From contig CM035438.1 in NCBI GenBank assembly GCA_020310875.1, positions 94,988,205-95,052,204 on the forward strand: 64,000 bases of DNA, read 5' to 3'. A program made the position numbers and the translations under genes. Below, piece after piece: positions 54,789 to 64,000 of this stretch; within the stretch, counting starts at the first letter, position 1; the number at the start of each line of letters is the position of its first letter. This stretch comes from Ceratopteris richardii. Taxonomy: Eukaryota > Streptophyta > Polypodiopsida > Polypodiales > Pteridaceae. The notes under the pieces are model-generated. The model saw nothing but the letters and a program-made list of their open reading frames with translations. It had not been told where the DNA came from and did no database searches.

Positions 54789-55513
54789 CTAATCATCATC
54801 ATCATGATCATCATCATGATCATCATCATCATCAGCAATATCATGATCATCCTGATCTTCCTCATCCTCATCGTCATGATCACCCTGTGACGATCGAGAT
54901 CGTCCCTCCTGTGTCTGTCTCTCCACCTCATCCATATTTGTCTCTCCATAATACTCCTGTATTACATATAACAATCATAAATAAATAAAACAATTAAACC
55001 ATTCATAAAAATAAAATAATTATATAAAATTTAAAAATACTCACAAAGGCATCAGGATGATCTTGCATATACTCACTCAAATGCCGATATCCAAATGTGT
55101 AACATACTCGATCTCATCTTTCGTAGGATATTGGCCATAATCCTTCTGCTCCAATGAAACAAATAAAAAACATTAGTTGCTTGCATTTGAACTAAAATAA
55201 AAAATATACTCACAATAACACATATACTTACAAATGTAGCTACAAAACCATTATGGCCCATTTGGCCTAGGTGCGATGTGAGGCCCGACTCCACTCTCTT
55301 CTTTGCAGCAACCTGTTTATTCAAGAAAAAAAATATATAAATTAAATGTAAAAAATTACTAAAATATATAAAACTTATAAATATAAACTATTAATTTGTG
55401 TACCTTCTGTTGAGGAAATGACTCGTGAAGACGTAGCTGTCTACGAAAAAACTGCCACGACTCAAGGTGGTATGTTAGCTCGCCTCTTATTTTTTTTTAC
55501 CATACAATATCTC
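54789..55513 (-). pseudogene. Four-exon gene in the CACTA element, acidic C-terminus
   Basis: Read on the minus strand, four coding blocks are bounded by good splice sites: 55513-55404 (RGELTYHLESWQFFRRQLRL; donor AAG/GTACAC), 55312-55232 (AAKKRVESGLTSHLGQMG; acceptor AACAG/GTT, donor TTT/GTAAGT), 55145-55045 (KDYGQYPTKDEIEYV; donor TTT/GTGAGT), and 54956-54789 (acceptor TACAG/GAG, EYYGETNMDEVERQ, then a run of Asp/His to the stop). A homopolymer and a small shift break the first and third blocks. CACTA elements usually carry a second gene (TnpA/ORF1-like), and this one may fill that role, but no named domain is visible. Upstream exons are not identified. Confidence 0.5.
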
Positions 55514-55539
55514 CTGTTAATTTAATCTCAAACAGAAAA

Positions 55540-55880
55540 AAAAATCAGAATACATACACATATATACACACACATACACATACACATACCCACATACACA
55601 CATGCATGCAAACATATACGCATACATATATGTATACATTTACACATATACATACATATAACATAAACACACATATACATATCCACATATATACATACAC
55701 ACACATGCATGCATATACACTCATTCATACAAAATACATGCATTTATCCCACAATAATGTGTAGTTGTGTATATGTGTATATATGGGTATGTGTAAATGT
55801 GTACATGTGAATATGTGTGTATGTGTAAATATGTATATGTGAATTTTTTGTGTATGTAGATAATGAGATTATTAATATCA
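55540..55880. repeat. Decayed CACATA/TATGTG repeat
   Basis: Words of the same type as the 53690 array, in CACATA sense to about 55730 and in the complementary TATGTG sense after 55760. Probably intergenic or intronic. Confidence 0.7.
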
Positions 55881-55897
55881 AATACCATTATTTGTAG

Positions 55898-57093
55898 ATT
55901 CTGATCAATCAGATGGAACTCCACCACCATCTCGTCATCGTGCAACGACTTTATACTGTAAGTATATCAAACATTTAATTATAAATATATTTGATGGATA
56001 CATAACTTTTTTTTTTTGTTTCTTATTATGTGAAGATTCTGATCAATCAGAGGGTACTCCACCACCTCCTACCCATGCAATGACTTCACATGTGTCCTCC
56101 GATAGGAATTATGATGAATTTTACTATGAAGAGCATATCATATGTTGGTGTGACTCTTGTTATGGCATGTATCAAAGACCACGATTGGAATGTATGCAAC
56201 ATGAGGCAGAGTATGGTACTTTTGAGCGTGCACCATCACCTAGTCAACGTGATAATGCTTGGGTATGTATTTTCTATATATATTAATGTCATTATTTTAT
56301 TTAAAAACCATATATAAAATCAAATTATTGTTGATATATAGGAATACTTGCTCGATGATGATGATGATGATAATTTTTCTCATAATGTTAATATACCTCA
56401 TACATGTCATGGACTTGCTGTTCATCAATTACAAGCAGAGGTTTCTAGAAATCCTCTACCTCCTGGTTTAGAGAATGAAACGGTTGGAGATTATCCATTG
56501 CAAGCTCGTGATCGTTCTTTAGTACAAACATATGACAGAAGAAGATATGGAGGATGGAATAGAGGACCACTTCCTTTAGATGGAGAGGTTTCAACTTTTG
56601 GTGTAATTGCTATATGATTGCTCCATCCACTATTTCTAATGCTGGTCGTGGTCTCTTTATTGTAGAGGATTTGTATGTGCCTCCAAACTCTGAAGTCACT
56701 CTTATGTCATTTTGTGGTCCTATATATGGATGGGGAGATTGGCATCGACTTTCACATTATGTTCAAAGCATGAGTACTTATGGAATATGCTTGAACGCAG
56801 CATCCCTTACTAGTGGAAGGATTTTACATGCAGAAAATGAAAGATTATATATTGATGGAAGACCTTACACACATGGAAATATAGCAGGTTTAATAAATAG
56901 TAGTCGAGGGTTACATAATAGTTCAAGGACTAATTGCACATTTGAGGAGCGTGAAAATAGTCATGAATCACCATACATGAGTAGAGATGTATCAAGATAC
57001 ATAGTTGTCAATGCTATTACTACATTACATGCTGGTGATGAACTATTAGTGAATTATGGATGGCGTAGACTTCGAAGAGCACCTTTTAGATAG
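55898..57093 (+). pseudogene. SET-domain gene carried in the CACTA transposon
   Basis: Three exons fit in phase: 55898-55957 (TTTGTAG/ATT to ACT/GTAAGT), 56036-56262 (GAAG/ATT to TGG/GTATGT) and 56342 onward. Exon 2 has CWCDSCYGMYQRPRLEC, a Cys-rich possible zinc site; exon 3 opens with poly-Asp, then GGWNRGPLPLDGEVSTFG. A two-base GT duplication at 56600-56607 shifts the frame, after which the SET domain (56614-57093) follows: NAGRGLF, GNIAGLINSS, TNC, and AGDELLVNYG, matching SET motifs for AdoMet binding and catalysis. SET enzymes methylate lysine, usually on histones. No pre- or post-SET Cys cluster is visible. The frameshift makes this copy a likely pseudogene; related copies may be intact. 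Confidence 0.75.
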
Positions 57094-57634
57094 AGAGAAT
57101 AAAACTTTTATATCCATATTTAATAAGTTATATACTTAATTTTATATTTAAAGTTTACTTTTTATTCATTTATGGAATACTAATGGATTTTTTTTATATG
57201 TGTAGATTCCAAGGTATGATGTTGATGATATTCCTCCACAGCATTCACAATTACTAGTAAGACCTCATTTATCAGAAGCTTCCATGAGGAGGCTACGCAA
57301 AACTAATCCTGTGCAATATGCAAAGTTGAAAGATCTATATTCAAAAGACGATAAAGTACAAGATTTGTGTGAAAATGATGAAGATGATGGCATGGTAGAT
57401 TCTATTGAGGATTGGTATCAAATTGACAGTGAGAGCATTGATATTTCTAAAAATGAGAAATATCTTCGAGGGGAATGTCTAAAGCATGTATACGAAGGAA
57501 GTCGTTTGACACGACTAAGTGCGAGCTTACTTATTCTCAACCTTCAAAATCATTTTGGATGGAGTAATGTATCTGTTTCGACACTATTAAGGTATAATTT
57601 TCAATTTTCTATCCATTTATATATATATATATAT

Positions 57635-57636
57635 GC

Positions 57637-57725
<89 letters not shown>
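57635..57725. repeat. (TA)n microsatellite, left of the palindrome
   Basis: About 40 TA units with one or two interruptions, in the first recognised TNP2 intron. Confidence 0.95.
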
Positions 57726-57729
<4 letters not shown>

Positions 57730-57826
57730 AATACATGCAAGTTTTTATTCTTACTTTAGATAAGGTAAGAACAAGAACTTGAATTGAATGGATACTTTTT
57801 GTCCGCACATCTTTTAAAACTATTAA

Positions 57827-58626
57827 TGCATCTTTCAAAATATTCGCGAAAAATTTGATTGTTTGGATGGCAGGATACGATTTTTTGTTTTGGAGGATAT
57901 GAAGTATGTACCTTCATTGAATGATTTGTCGGTTCACACATATGTTCAGTTTGAAAGTGTGAGAAGCGGATTTATAATTGCTATTCAAAGAATTTGGCAC
58001 TATTTAAAGGCCATACAATGGTGACCTCGATGAATCGCATGCACAGCGGTTACTCAAGATAGAGCAATCTGATTGTAATGGACTAGTGGCAGCAGGATTC
58101 CTAGGTTATGCAGTAAACCTCTTGCATGTCAATGATGAGCATCTGAACTTTAGGATACAAAGTGGAAATCATGGTGGCTTGAGAGGATCACTTTTATACA
58201 GCTTGTTCAAAAAACTTCAGTGTCATAAACACTGAAGTTTTTTGAACAAGCTGTATAAAAGTGATCCTCTCAAGCCACCATGATTTCCACTTTGTATCCT
58301 AAAGTTCAGATGCTCATCATTGACATGCAAGAGGTTTACTGCATACCCTAGGAATCCTGCTAGTACTAGTCCCTTATAATCAGGTTGCTCTATCTTGAGT
58401 AACCTCTGTGCATGCGATTCATCCAGGTCACCATCGTATGGCCTATAAACAGTGCCAAATTCTTTGAATAGCAATTATAAACCCGCTTCTCACACTTTCA
58501 AACTGAACATATGATAGAATCGACAAATCATTCAATGAAGGTACATACTTCATATGCTCCAAAACAAACAATCGTATCTTGCCATCCAAAACAATCAAAT
58601 TTTGCGCAAATATTTTGAAAGATGCA
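57827..58626. repeat. Palindrome of about 800 bp in a TNP2 intron
   Basis: The left arm 57827-58223 and right arm 58229-58626 are reverse complements over almost their whole length, separated by a five-base loop (CATAA). Over roughly the inner 170 bp only a few bases differ; the outer parts differ more and carry small indels. The arms are coding-like: GFLGYAVNLLHVNDEHLNFR and GGLRGSLLYSLFKKLQ read on + in the left arm and on - in the right arm (open frame 58223-58474). These words resemble the C-terminal region of plant GMI1/SMCHD1-type chromatin proteins. Transcribed with the intron, it would fold into a long hairpin. Confidence 0.9.
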
Positions 58627-58653
58627 CATAAGCATACACATATATAAAATTAT

Positions 58654-58654
58654 A

Positions 58655-58743
<89 letters not shown>
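58654..58743. repeat. (TA)n microsatellite, right of the palindrome
   Basis: More than 40 uninterrupted TA units. Together with 57635-57725 it brackets the palindrome. Confidence 0.95.
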
Positions 58744-58749
<6 letters not shown>

Positions 58750-60676
58750 TTATTTATTTTAATATATCTCTTTTTGATAAACTTGCAGGTTATTATCTGA
58801 AAAGTTTTTACCAAGTCAGAATATTCTTCCTACCTCACATGATGAAATGAAGAAGATAATCAACAATCTTGGTATAGATTATCAATGTATACATGCATGT
58901 CCTAATGATTGTATTTTAGTGAATATGGAGACTGTTTGACATGTCCCAAATGTCAATCTCCTCAATATAAGGGCGAAGAAGGTAAAATCCCAAAAAAGGT
59001 ATTAAGACATTTTCCATTGGCTTTACGGATTAGACATATGTTTCAAAGCCCCGAATTATCAAAACTTTTGACTTGGGGACATGATCACAAAAGTACTGAT
59101 GGAATAATCAGAATTCCTCATGATAGTGTTGCTTTTCAGCATATTCTACATGGCCTGAATTTCACAAAATCCACAGAATCTAAAGTTAGGAGTTGCATTA
59201 GATGGGGTTAATCCATTCTCCATGAAATCTAGTAAATGGTCAACATGGCCAGTGGTAGTCATAAACTACAATCTTTCGCCATATCTTAGCATTAAAAAGG
59301 AACATTTAATGCTTTCACTTTTAATCCCAGGCAAAAGACAAGTTAAAGATATGAATATATATCTTGCTCCTCTCATTGACGATCTTCAAGAGTTATGGAG
59401 AGGTATTAATGTCATTGATGTATCGAAAAGCATCAATGAAAGACATATTACGGTTCGTGGTATTGTGGCTTGGACTATTCACGATTTTCCATGATATGGT
59501 GTTTGTTCAGGTATTGATGTAGTTTTTTTACTCAATATGCATGTAAATAAATATGATTTAATCTAATTATATTTTTATCATTTTCCATGATGCAGGAATA
59601 TCTACTAAGGGTTATAAAGTTTGTCCATATTGTGGTGATTGGTTGAGTAATCTATAGTAAGAATCTCAACAAAAGTATTTATCTTTGACATCGACGATTC
59701 TTGCCTGATGATCATCCATTAAGATCTAAAAGAGAAGCGATACATTTTAATGGAAAGCTTGAAACAGGTCAGTGTCCAAAACCTATGACACCTATGGATT
59801 GGTATAAAAAATGGACAGATGGACCTCTGATAGATCCAAAAGCAGAAATCTTCACTAATGATTCAGATAATGAGTATGTGAACAGAGGTAAAGGAAAATT
59901 GGCACTCGCAGAGAACATATCAATATGGTATTCTTTGGAGTATTGGAAAGAGTTAAAAGTATGTCATCTTTTTTATCCTATGCATATATTCAAAAATATT
60001 GGTTATTCACTATGGCAACATCTTCTTGGACTAAAAGATACCACAACATCAAGGAATGATTTGAAAGATAAAAAATCCAAACCAAAGTTAGGGCCAGTTT
60101 TTGATAGACATCGACAAGAAACGACTTATGCACCTGCTCCTTGGGTACTTACAACAAAAGAGATACAGACTATCAACAATAGAATTCAATTGATTAAGAC
60201 TCCTACAGGATATGGAGCATCTTTTCAAAACATGTTTACTATGGATGATAAGAGCTTATCTGGGTTAAAGACCCATGACTGGCATAAATTTTTGAAACAT
60301 ATTTTACCTTTGGTTATCGATGGATGTACAACGAAAGGAGTAGGAGATGTGATCTATCGTCTTGGATCACTTATAAGGTAATTATGATACTTTTATATTT
60401 AATATGTATGAATAATTGGATATCTTTTATTTTTTAATTAACTTCTTTATAATTGTTTTTATGATATGTATAGGTGGATTACATCCAAAGAGATTGACAA
60501 AAACTCGATCTCACAAAAAAAATGTGAATGCAAAGAGCTACTATGTTTGATGGAGAAAGAACTTCCTACTTCATTTTTTGATATTCAGGTTCATTTATTA
60601 GTCCATCTTGTAGATGAAACAAAGATTGCAGGTGTTGTCAACACTCGATGGATATTTTGGGTCGAGCGATTTATGG

Positions 60677-61057
60677 TGTCACGAGGAAGGAGATAAGGAA
60701 GAGAGCTCACACACACACTCTCACTCTCAAGGAGAAGCGCACACATAGATTGAGGCAAGGAAGAATGATCTTCTTCTTCTTCTTCTATTACATAAAAGGA
60801 ATGTACAAGAATGACCTAAAAAACAAGAATACAACCAGTGCAATATATAAAGACCAGTACATAAGGAAAAACCTAATGTCCGCGAATGAGTGAGCTGGCA
60901 AGAAAACAAATGTGCCATCACTCTCGGTAGATAAATCTAATAAAGCTCAATGAAGTATCCCTGACATATACCGGCGTGACCACTATACATGTCAGAGAAA
61001 CGAAAAACTAGTACGTGTCATCCTGGATCATCACATGTTGAGCTTGATATCTCAACA
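60677..61057 (-). repeat. 3' LTR of copia 5
   Basis: On the minus strand it begins TGTTGAGATATC after the purine tract, and the far end is set at CCTCGTGACA where TNP2 coding sequence stops. The partner LTR is off the window, so the outer limit is approximate. It contains a CTT-repeat stretch near 60770-60785. Confidence 0.65.
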
Positions 61058-63396
61058 CTCCCCCTCAAGCTCAACGCCATATCTTGTAATCCAAGCATCT
61101 CCCGAAATTTCTTCAACTTCTCAGCTCCAAGTGCTTTGGTGAAAATATCAGCAACCTGCTCATCTGTTCTCACATAAACAAGATCAATATCACCTGCTAA
61201 TACCTTCTCTCTGATGAAGTGATAATGTACCTTGATATGCTTTGTTCTAGCATGGAAAACAGGGTTCCGTGCTAACTGTATGTTGCTAAGATTATCACAA
61301 TAGATAGTGATAGGCTTTTGCACTTCCACACCTAAATCTGCAAGTAACATCTCCAGCCATGATGCCTCACATGCTGCCATTGCAGCACCTCTATACTCAA
61401 CCTCTGTACTCGACAAAGCAACAGTGGGTTGCTTCTTACTGCTCTATGTAATAGCTGCACCTCCAAGTGAGAAAAGAAAGCCACTAGTAGATCTTCTATC
61501 TAGAGTACTACCACCCCAATCTGCATCGGTGTATCCATGAAGTTGCAAATCTACACCAGCTTCATAAAACAATGCATAATCCAAAGTAGCACTCACATAA
61601 CGTAGAGTGCGTCTCAGAGCATCCAAATGTGGCTTCCTGGGAACCTGCATAAACTGACTTTCAAGTCCAACAGTGTAGCTTAAATCAGGCCTTGTAATTG
61701 TAAGATATATAAGACTTCCCACAATTTTCCTGTACATAGTAGCATTTTCCAATGCTTCACCTGATGTAGTATCCAATTTCAAATTCTGATCTAAAGGCAT
61801 AGAAATTGGCTTACAATCAGCCATACCATACTTTTGCATCATATTCAAGGCATATTGCCTTTGCGACATCCATATACCTGTTTCTGTATGTATAAACTCA
61901 ATGCCCAAGAAATAGCGCAGCACACCAAGATCTTTCATGTCAAATTCCTGCATAAGAAGTTTCTTTACCTCTTTGATGCTTTCTTCATTATCACCACCTA
62001 CAATCACATCATCAACATAAATAGCCACAATAGTGATGCCATCATCAGCCTTCCTTGCATATAGTGAGTCATCTGCATCACACATAGAAAACCCAATGCT
62101 GGTTAAGTAATCAGCAATCCTTGCATGCCATGCACGCGGAGCCTGCTTCAGCCCATACAAAGCCTTTTGCAACTTGCAAACATATTCTGGATGCTTTGAA
62201 TCTTCATATCCTTGTGGCTGGTCCATATATACTTCTTCCTGTAACTCACCATGTAGGAAAGCATTCTTCACATCCATCTGATGCAAAGTCCATCCTTTTG
62301 CTGTAGCTAATGCAACAAGTGTTCTGACAGTAGACATTTTAGCTACAGGGCTGAATGTTTCCTCATAATCAATGCCATATGTATGTGCATAACCTTTAGC
62401 TACCAATCGTGCTTTATACCTGCTTATGTTACCATCAGCATTATGCTTTACCTTGTAAACCCATTTGCAGCCTATGGATTTCTTTCCTTGCGGCAATGGA
62501 ACCAGCTTCCATGTATCATTTCCATAAAGTGCAGCCATCTCCTCATCCATAGCTTTTTCCCAATCTACATTACCAATTGCATCTTCAAAACAAGAAGGTT
62601 CAGCATCTTGTATTACCTTTGTCATGTAGGCACAATGGCGAGCCATGTAACTATCATATGTCAATCGTTGCACTGAATTACGCATCCTCCCAGATCTTCT
62701 TGGTCCTGGGTCACTTCTCCTTGTATCATCTGCATGTGCCCTTCTTACTCCTGGAGTCTTCACAGAGGGCAATCCAAGTTCCTCATCAAGACTCTTTTCT
62801 GAACCGCTTGAATCTCCATCAACGTCTTCAAAACCTGCACATGTTTCATGACCAGCAGAAAGCTTTTCTTTACCTTTCTTGGATGTATTTGATGAATTAG
62901 CTGGACTGAAATTCCCACATAATCTTCCACTCCATGGATTTGAGTTGGAACTATTGCTTGGTGATGCATCTGGTCCACTCAAAACCTGAGATTCTGCACT
63001 TGATTTTTCAGCATTTTCTTTGTTATTTGGTTCAAGACTTAGTCCTTCTTTGGCATCTGCATAGAAGCTTGACATTTCATCAAATACCACATCTCTGCTC
63101 ACCTTTACCTGTCGTGTGAGTGGGTTATAACATTTATATCCCTTTTGCTCAAGGGAGTATCCAATGAAGACACACTTTCCTGCTTTTGGATCAAGCTTCG
63201 TCCTCAATTCATCTGGGACATGTACATATGCAATACAGCCAAAAACTTTCAGATGTGATAAGTTTGGCTTTTTACCTGTAAACTTCTCTTCAGGTGTAAC
63301 TTGATGTACAGCAGCAGTCAAAGTTCTGTTCATGATGTATACAGTAGTATGCACAACTTCTGCCCAATAACAATGAGGCATATTCTTCTCAGCCAT
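61018..63396 (-). pseudogene. Copia 5 integrase C-terminus, RT and RNase H
   Basis: A 650-codon frame (63396-61444) plus 61443-61018 in the same phase. Integrase C-terminal: VFIGYSLEQKGYKCYNP. A Ser/Asn-rich linker at about 110-240. RT: GCKWVYKVKHNADGNISRYK, LHQMDVKNAFLHGELQEEVY, ALYGLKQAPRAW, YVDD at 460-463, and RYFLGIEF. RNase H: DADWGGSTLDRRSTSGFLFS, then after a TAG at 61444-61446 in place of Trp, SSKKQPTVALSSTEVEYRGA, RTKHIKVHYHFIREK and DEQVADIFTKALG. Apart from that one nonsense codon the module looks complete. Confidence 0.9.
61058..61068 (-). other. Polypurine tract of copia 5
   Basis: CTTGAGGGGGAG on the minus strand ends directly at TGTTGAGATA. Confidence 0.9.
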
Positions 63397-63407
63397 TAAG
63401 GCTCTTG

Positions 63408-63986
63408 CTATTTCTGCAATATGTCTGTTTTTGCGTTCAGCAACGCCATTCTGTTGTGGTGTGATATGTATTCACCTCCTCCATCAGATCTTAATGTCTG
63501 AATGTACTTCCCTATCTGCTTTTCCACCATAGCTTTAAAATTCTGGAAGTGAGTGAACACCTCGCTCTTCTCTTTCATGAAATATACCCATACTTTGCGT
63601 GTATGGTCATCAATGAAGGTAACATAAAACCTGCAACCACCCATAGATGTGGTCTTTGCTGGACCCCAAACATCTGTATGTACTACTTCTAGTACATTCT
63701 CACTAACATGCTTGTCATGTGGAAATGATGCTCTTGACTGTTTACCAAATTGACATGCTGCACATACCTTTTGCATTTCTGATACTTTGAAATTTGGTAG
63801 TCCATGGACAATCTCCTTTGACTGCATTAGTTTTAGCCTTTGCAAGTTTGCATGTCCAATCCGTTTGTGCCATATCTCTATATCTGCAATAACTCCTGCA
63901 CCTTTCGCAAACATGGCTGCATTCATTTCAGGAATCTTCACATTTAAGGTGAACATCCTACCCACTTTGTTTCCTTTGGCAACCAA
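63408..63986 (-). pseudogene. Copia 5 integrase zinc finger and core
   Basis: A 192-codon frame. DIEIWHKRIGHANLQRLKLM and VCAACQFGKQSRASF form the HHCC finger; VVHTDVWGP and TLRSDGGGEYIS keep the first two catalytic Asp residues. Right after GGGEYIS an internal deletion of roughly 60 bp plus a frame change joins to the PQQNGVAERKNR block, which is readable only in another frame. So the catalytic core lacks its middle and is inactive. Confidence 0.85.
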
Positions 63987-64000
63987 TCGTCCATCCTGCT

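Larger units (their letters stand above)
53047..60676 (+). mobile_element. CACTA (En/Spm) transposon with TNP2, SET-domain gene and palindrome
   Basis: Begins with the CACTACAAGGA terminal motif, exactly at a break in a copia RT frame, followed by about 300 bp of subterminal short repeats, as in CACTA elements. A TNP2-type transposase occupies the right part. Between them lie a minus-strand four-exon gene and a plus-strand SET-domain gene. The right terminus is not in the window because copia 5 is inserted at about 60677. The transposase has frameshifts and stops, so this copy is probably immobile on its own. Confidence 0.85.
57206..60676 (+). pseudogene. CACTA TNP2 transposase (Transposase_21, DUF4218)
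   Basis: The exon at 57206-57591 (acceptor GTAG/ATT, donor AAG/GTATAA) ends EGSRLTRLSASLLILNLQNH, the start of the TNP2 homology. An intron of 1197 bp follows. The exon from 58789 continues in phase (LLSEKFLPSQNILPTSHDEM), then TCPKCQSPQYKGEEGKIPKK, VNPFSMKSSKWSTWPVV, NYNLSPYLSIKKEHLMLSLL, LIDDLQELWRGI, and AWTIHDFP before a second intron (59512-59596; donor CAG/GTATTG). After STKGYKVCPYCGDW and DDHPLRSKREAIHF, an intron at 60380-60473 leads to DUF4218 (FFDIQVHLLVHLVDETKIAG, NTRWIFWVERFM). Frameshifts near 58915, 59195 and 59680 and a TGA at 59492 disable it. It is cut by copia 5 near 60677. Confidence 0.85.
60677..64000 (-). mobile_element. Copia element 5, runs off the window
   Basis: A minus-strand copia inserted in the TNP2 gene: 3' LTR, PPT, RNase H, RT, integrase. 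Gag, protease, PBS and the 5' LTR lie beyond 64000. Long open frames and only a few lesions suggest a fairly young insertion. Confidence 0.9.

Noticed and set aside
54632-54949. 105-codon minus-strand frame ending in an Ile/Tyr repeat
   Set aside because: Its end is the (TA)n tract. The real coding block in this area is in another frame (54956-54789).

Overview
This window is a piece of a large, repeat-rich land-plant nuclear genome. Almost everything recognisable is transposable-element sequence: Ty1/copia and Ty3/gypsy LTR retrotransposons with plant-type primer binding sites (initiator-Met tRNA, and a tRNA-Asp-like one), plus an En/Spm (CACTA) DNA transposon whose genes have phase-consistent GT-AG introns. 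There are no operons, rRNAs, CRISPR arrays or intact tRNA genes, and I found no intact single-copy host gene. I cannot place the species more closely than 'land plant' from sequence alone.

Layout. 1-11955: a decayed chromodomain-bearing Ty3/gypsy element (chromovirus, + strand), split at 2378-8979 by a nested, minus-strand, gag-only LTR element with recognisable LTRs, PBS, PPT and a 5-bp target duplication (GATAC). Its leader holds a striking array of GATACGATACC cores spaced 22-24 bp apart. 11956-16007: a 3'-truncated minus-strand copia element. 16325-20690: a second minus-strand copia, badly decayed. 20691-22640: a minus-strand gypsy integrase/RNase H remnant cut by a plus-strand copia RNase H fragment. 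22652-27362: a small non-coding LTR element whose 3' half, LTR and flank have been tandemly triplicated (about 1.3 kb units). 27363-34300: mostly unrecognised AT-rich and simple-sequence DNA with one gypsy integrase remnant. 34331-40340: a plus-strand gypsy element with gag, protease, RT, RNase H and integrase, mutated throughout.

41264-47736: the best-preserved element, a full-length minus-strand copia with two LTRs of about 1.04 kb, TGCAT target duplications, PBS, PPT and one coding frame carrying three nonsense codons and one frameshift. It sits in an older copia remnant (RNase H at 47922-48242). 48600-49891: a decayed non-transposon-like reading frame with a coiled-coil-rich middle and a RING-like Cys/His C-terminus. 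50138-53046: a plus-strand copia (same family as the one at 11956-16007) interrupted in its RT by a CACTA transposon beginning at 53047. That CACTA element carries a minus-strand four-exon gene with an acidic tail, a plus-strand gene encoding a Cys/His motif plus a SET domain, and a degenerate TNP2 transposase. The first recognised TNP2 intron (57592-58788) holds a nearly perfect palindrome of about 800 bp built from a piece of another gene. At about 60677 the CACTA element is itself interrupted by a minus-strand copia element that runs off the right edge.

Nested order, inferred from the interruptions: chromovirus, then gag-only element; gypsy remnant, then copia fragment; copia at 50 kb, then CACTA, then copia at 61-64 kb. 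The most unusual content is the CACTA interval at 53-60.7 kb, which combines a transposase, a SET-domain gene and a hairpin-forming gene fragment in one mobile unit.
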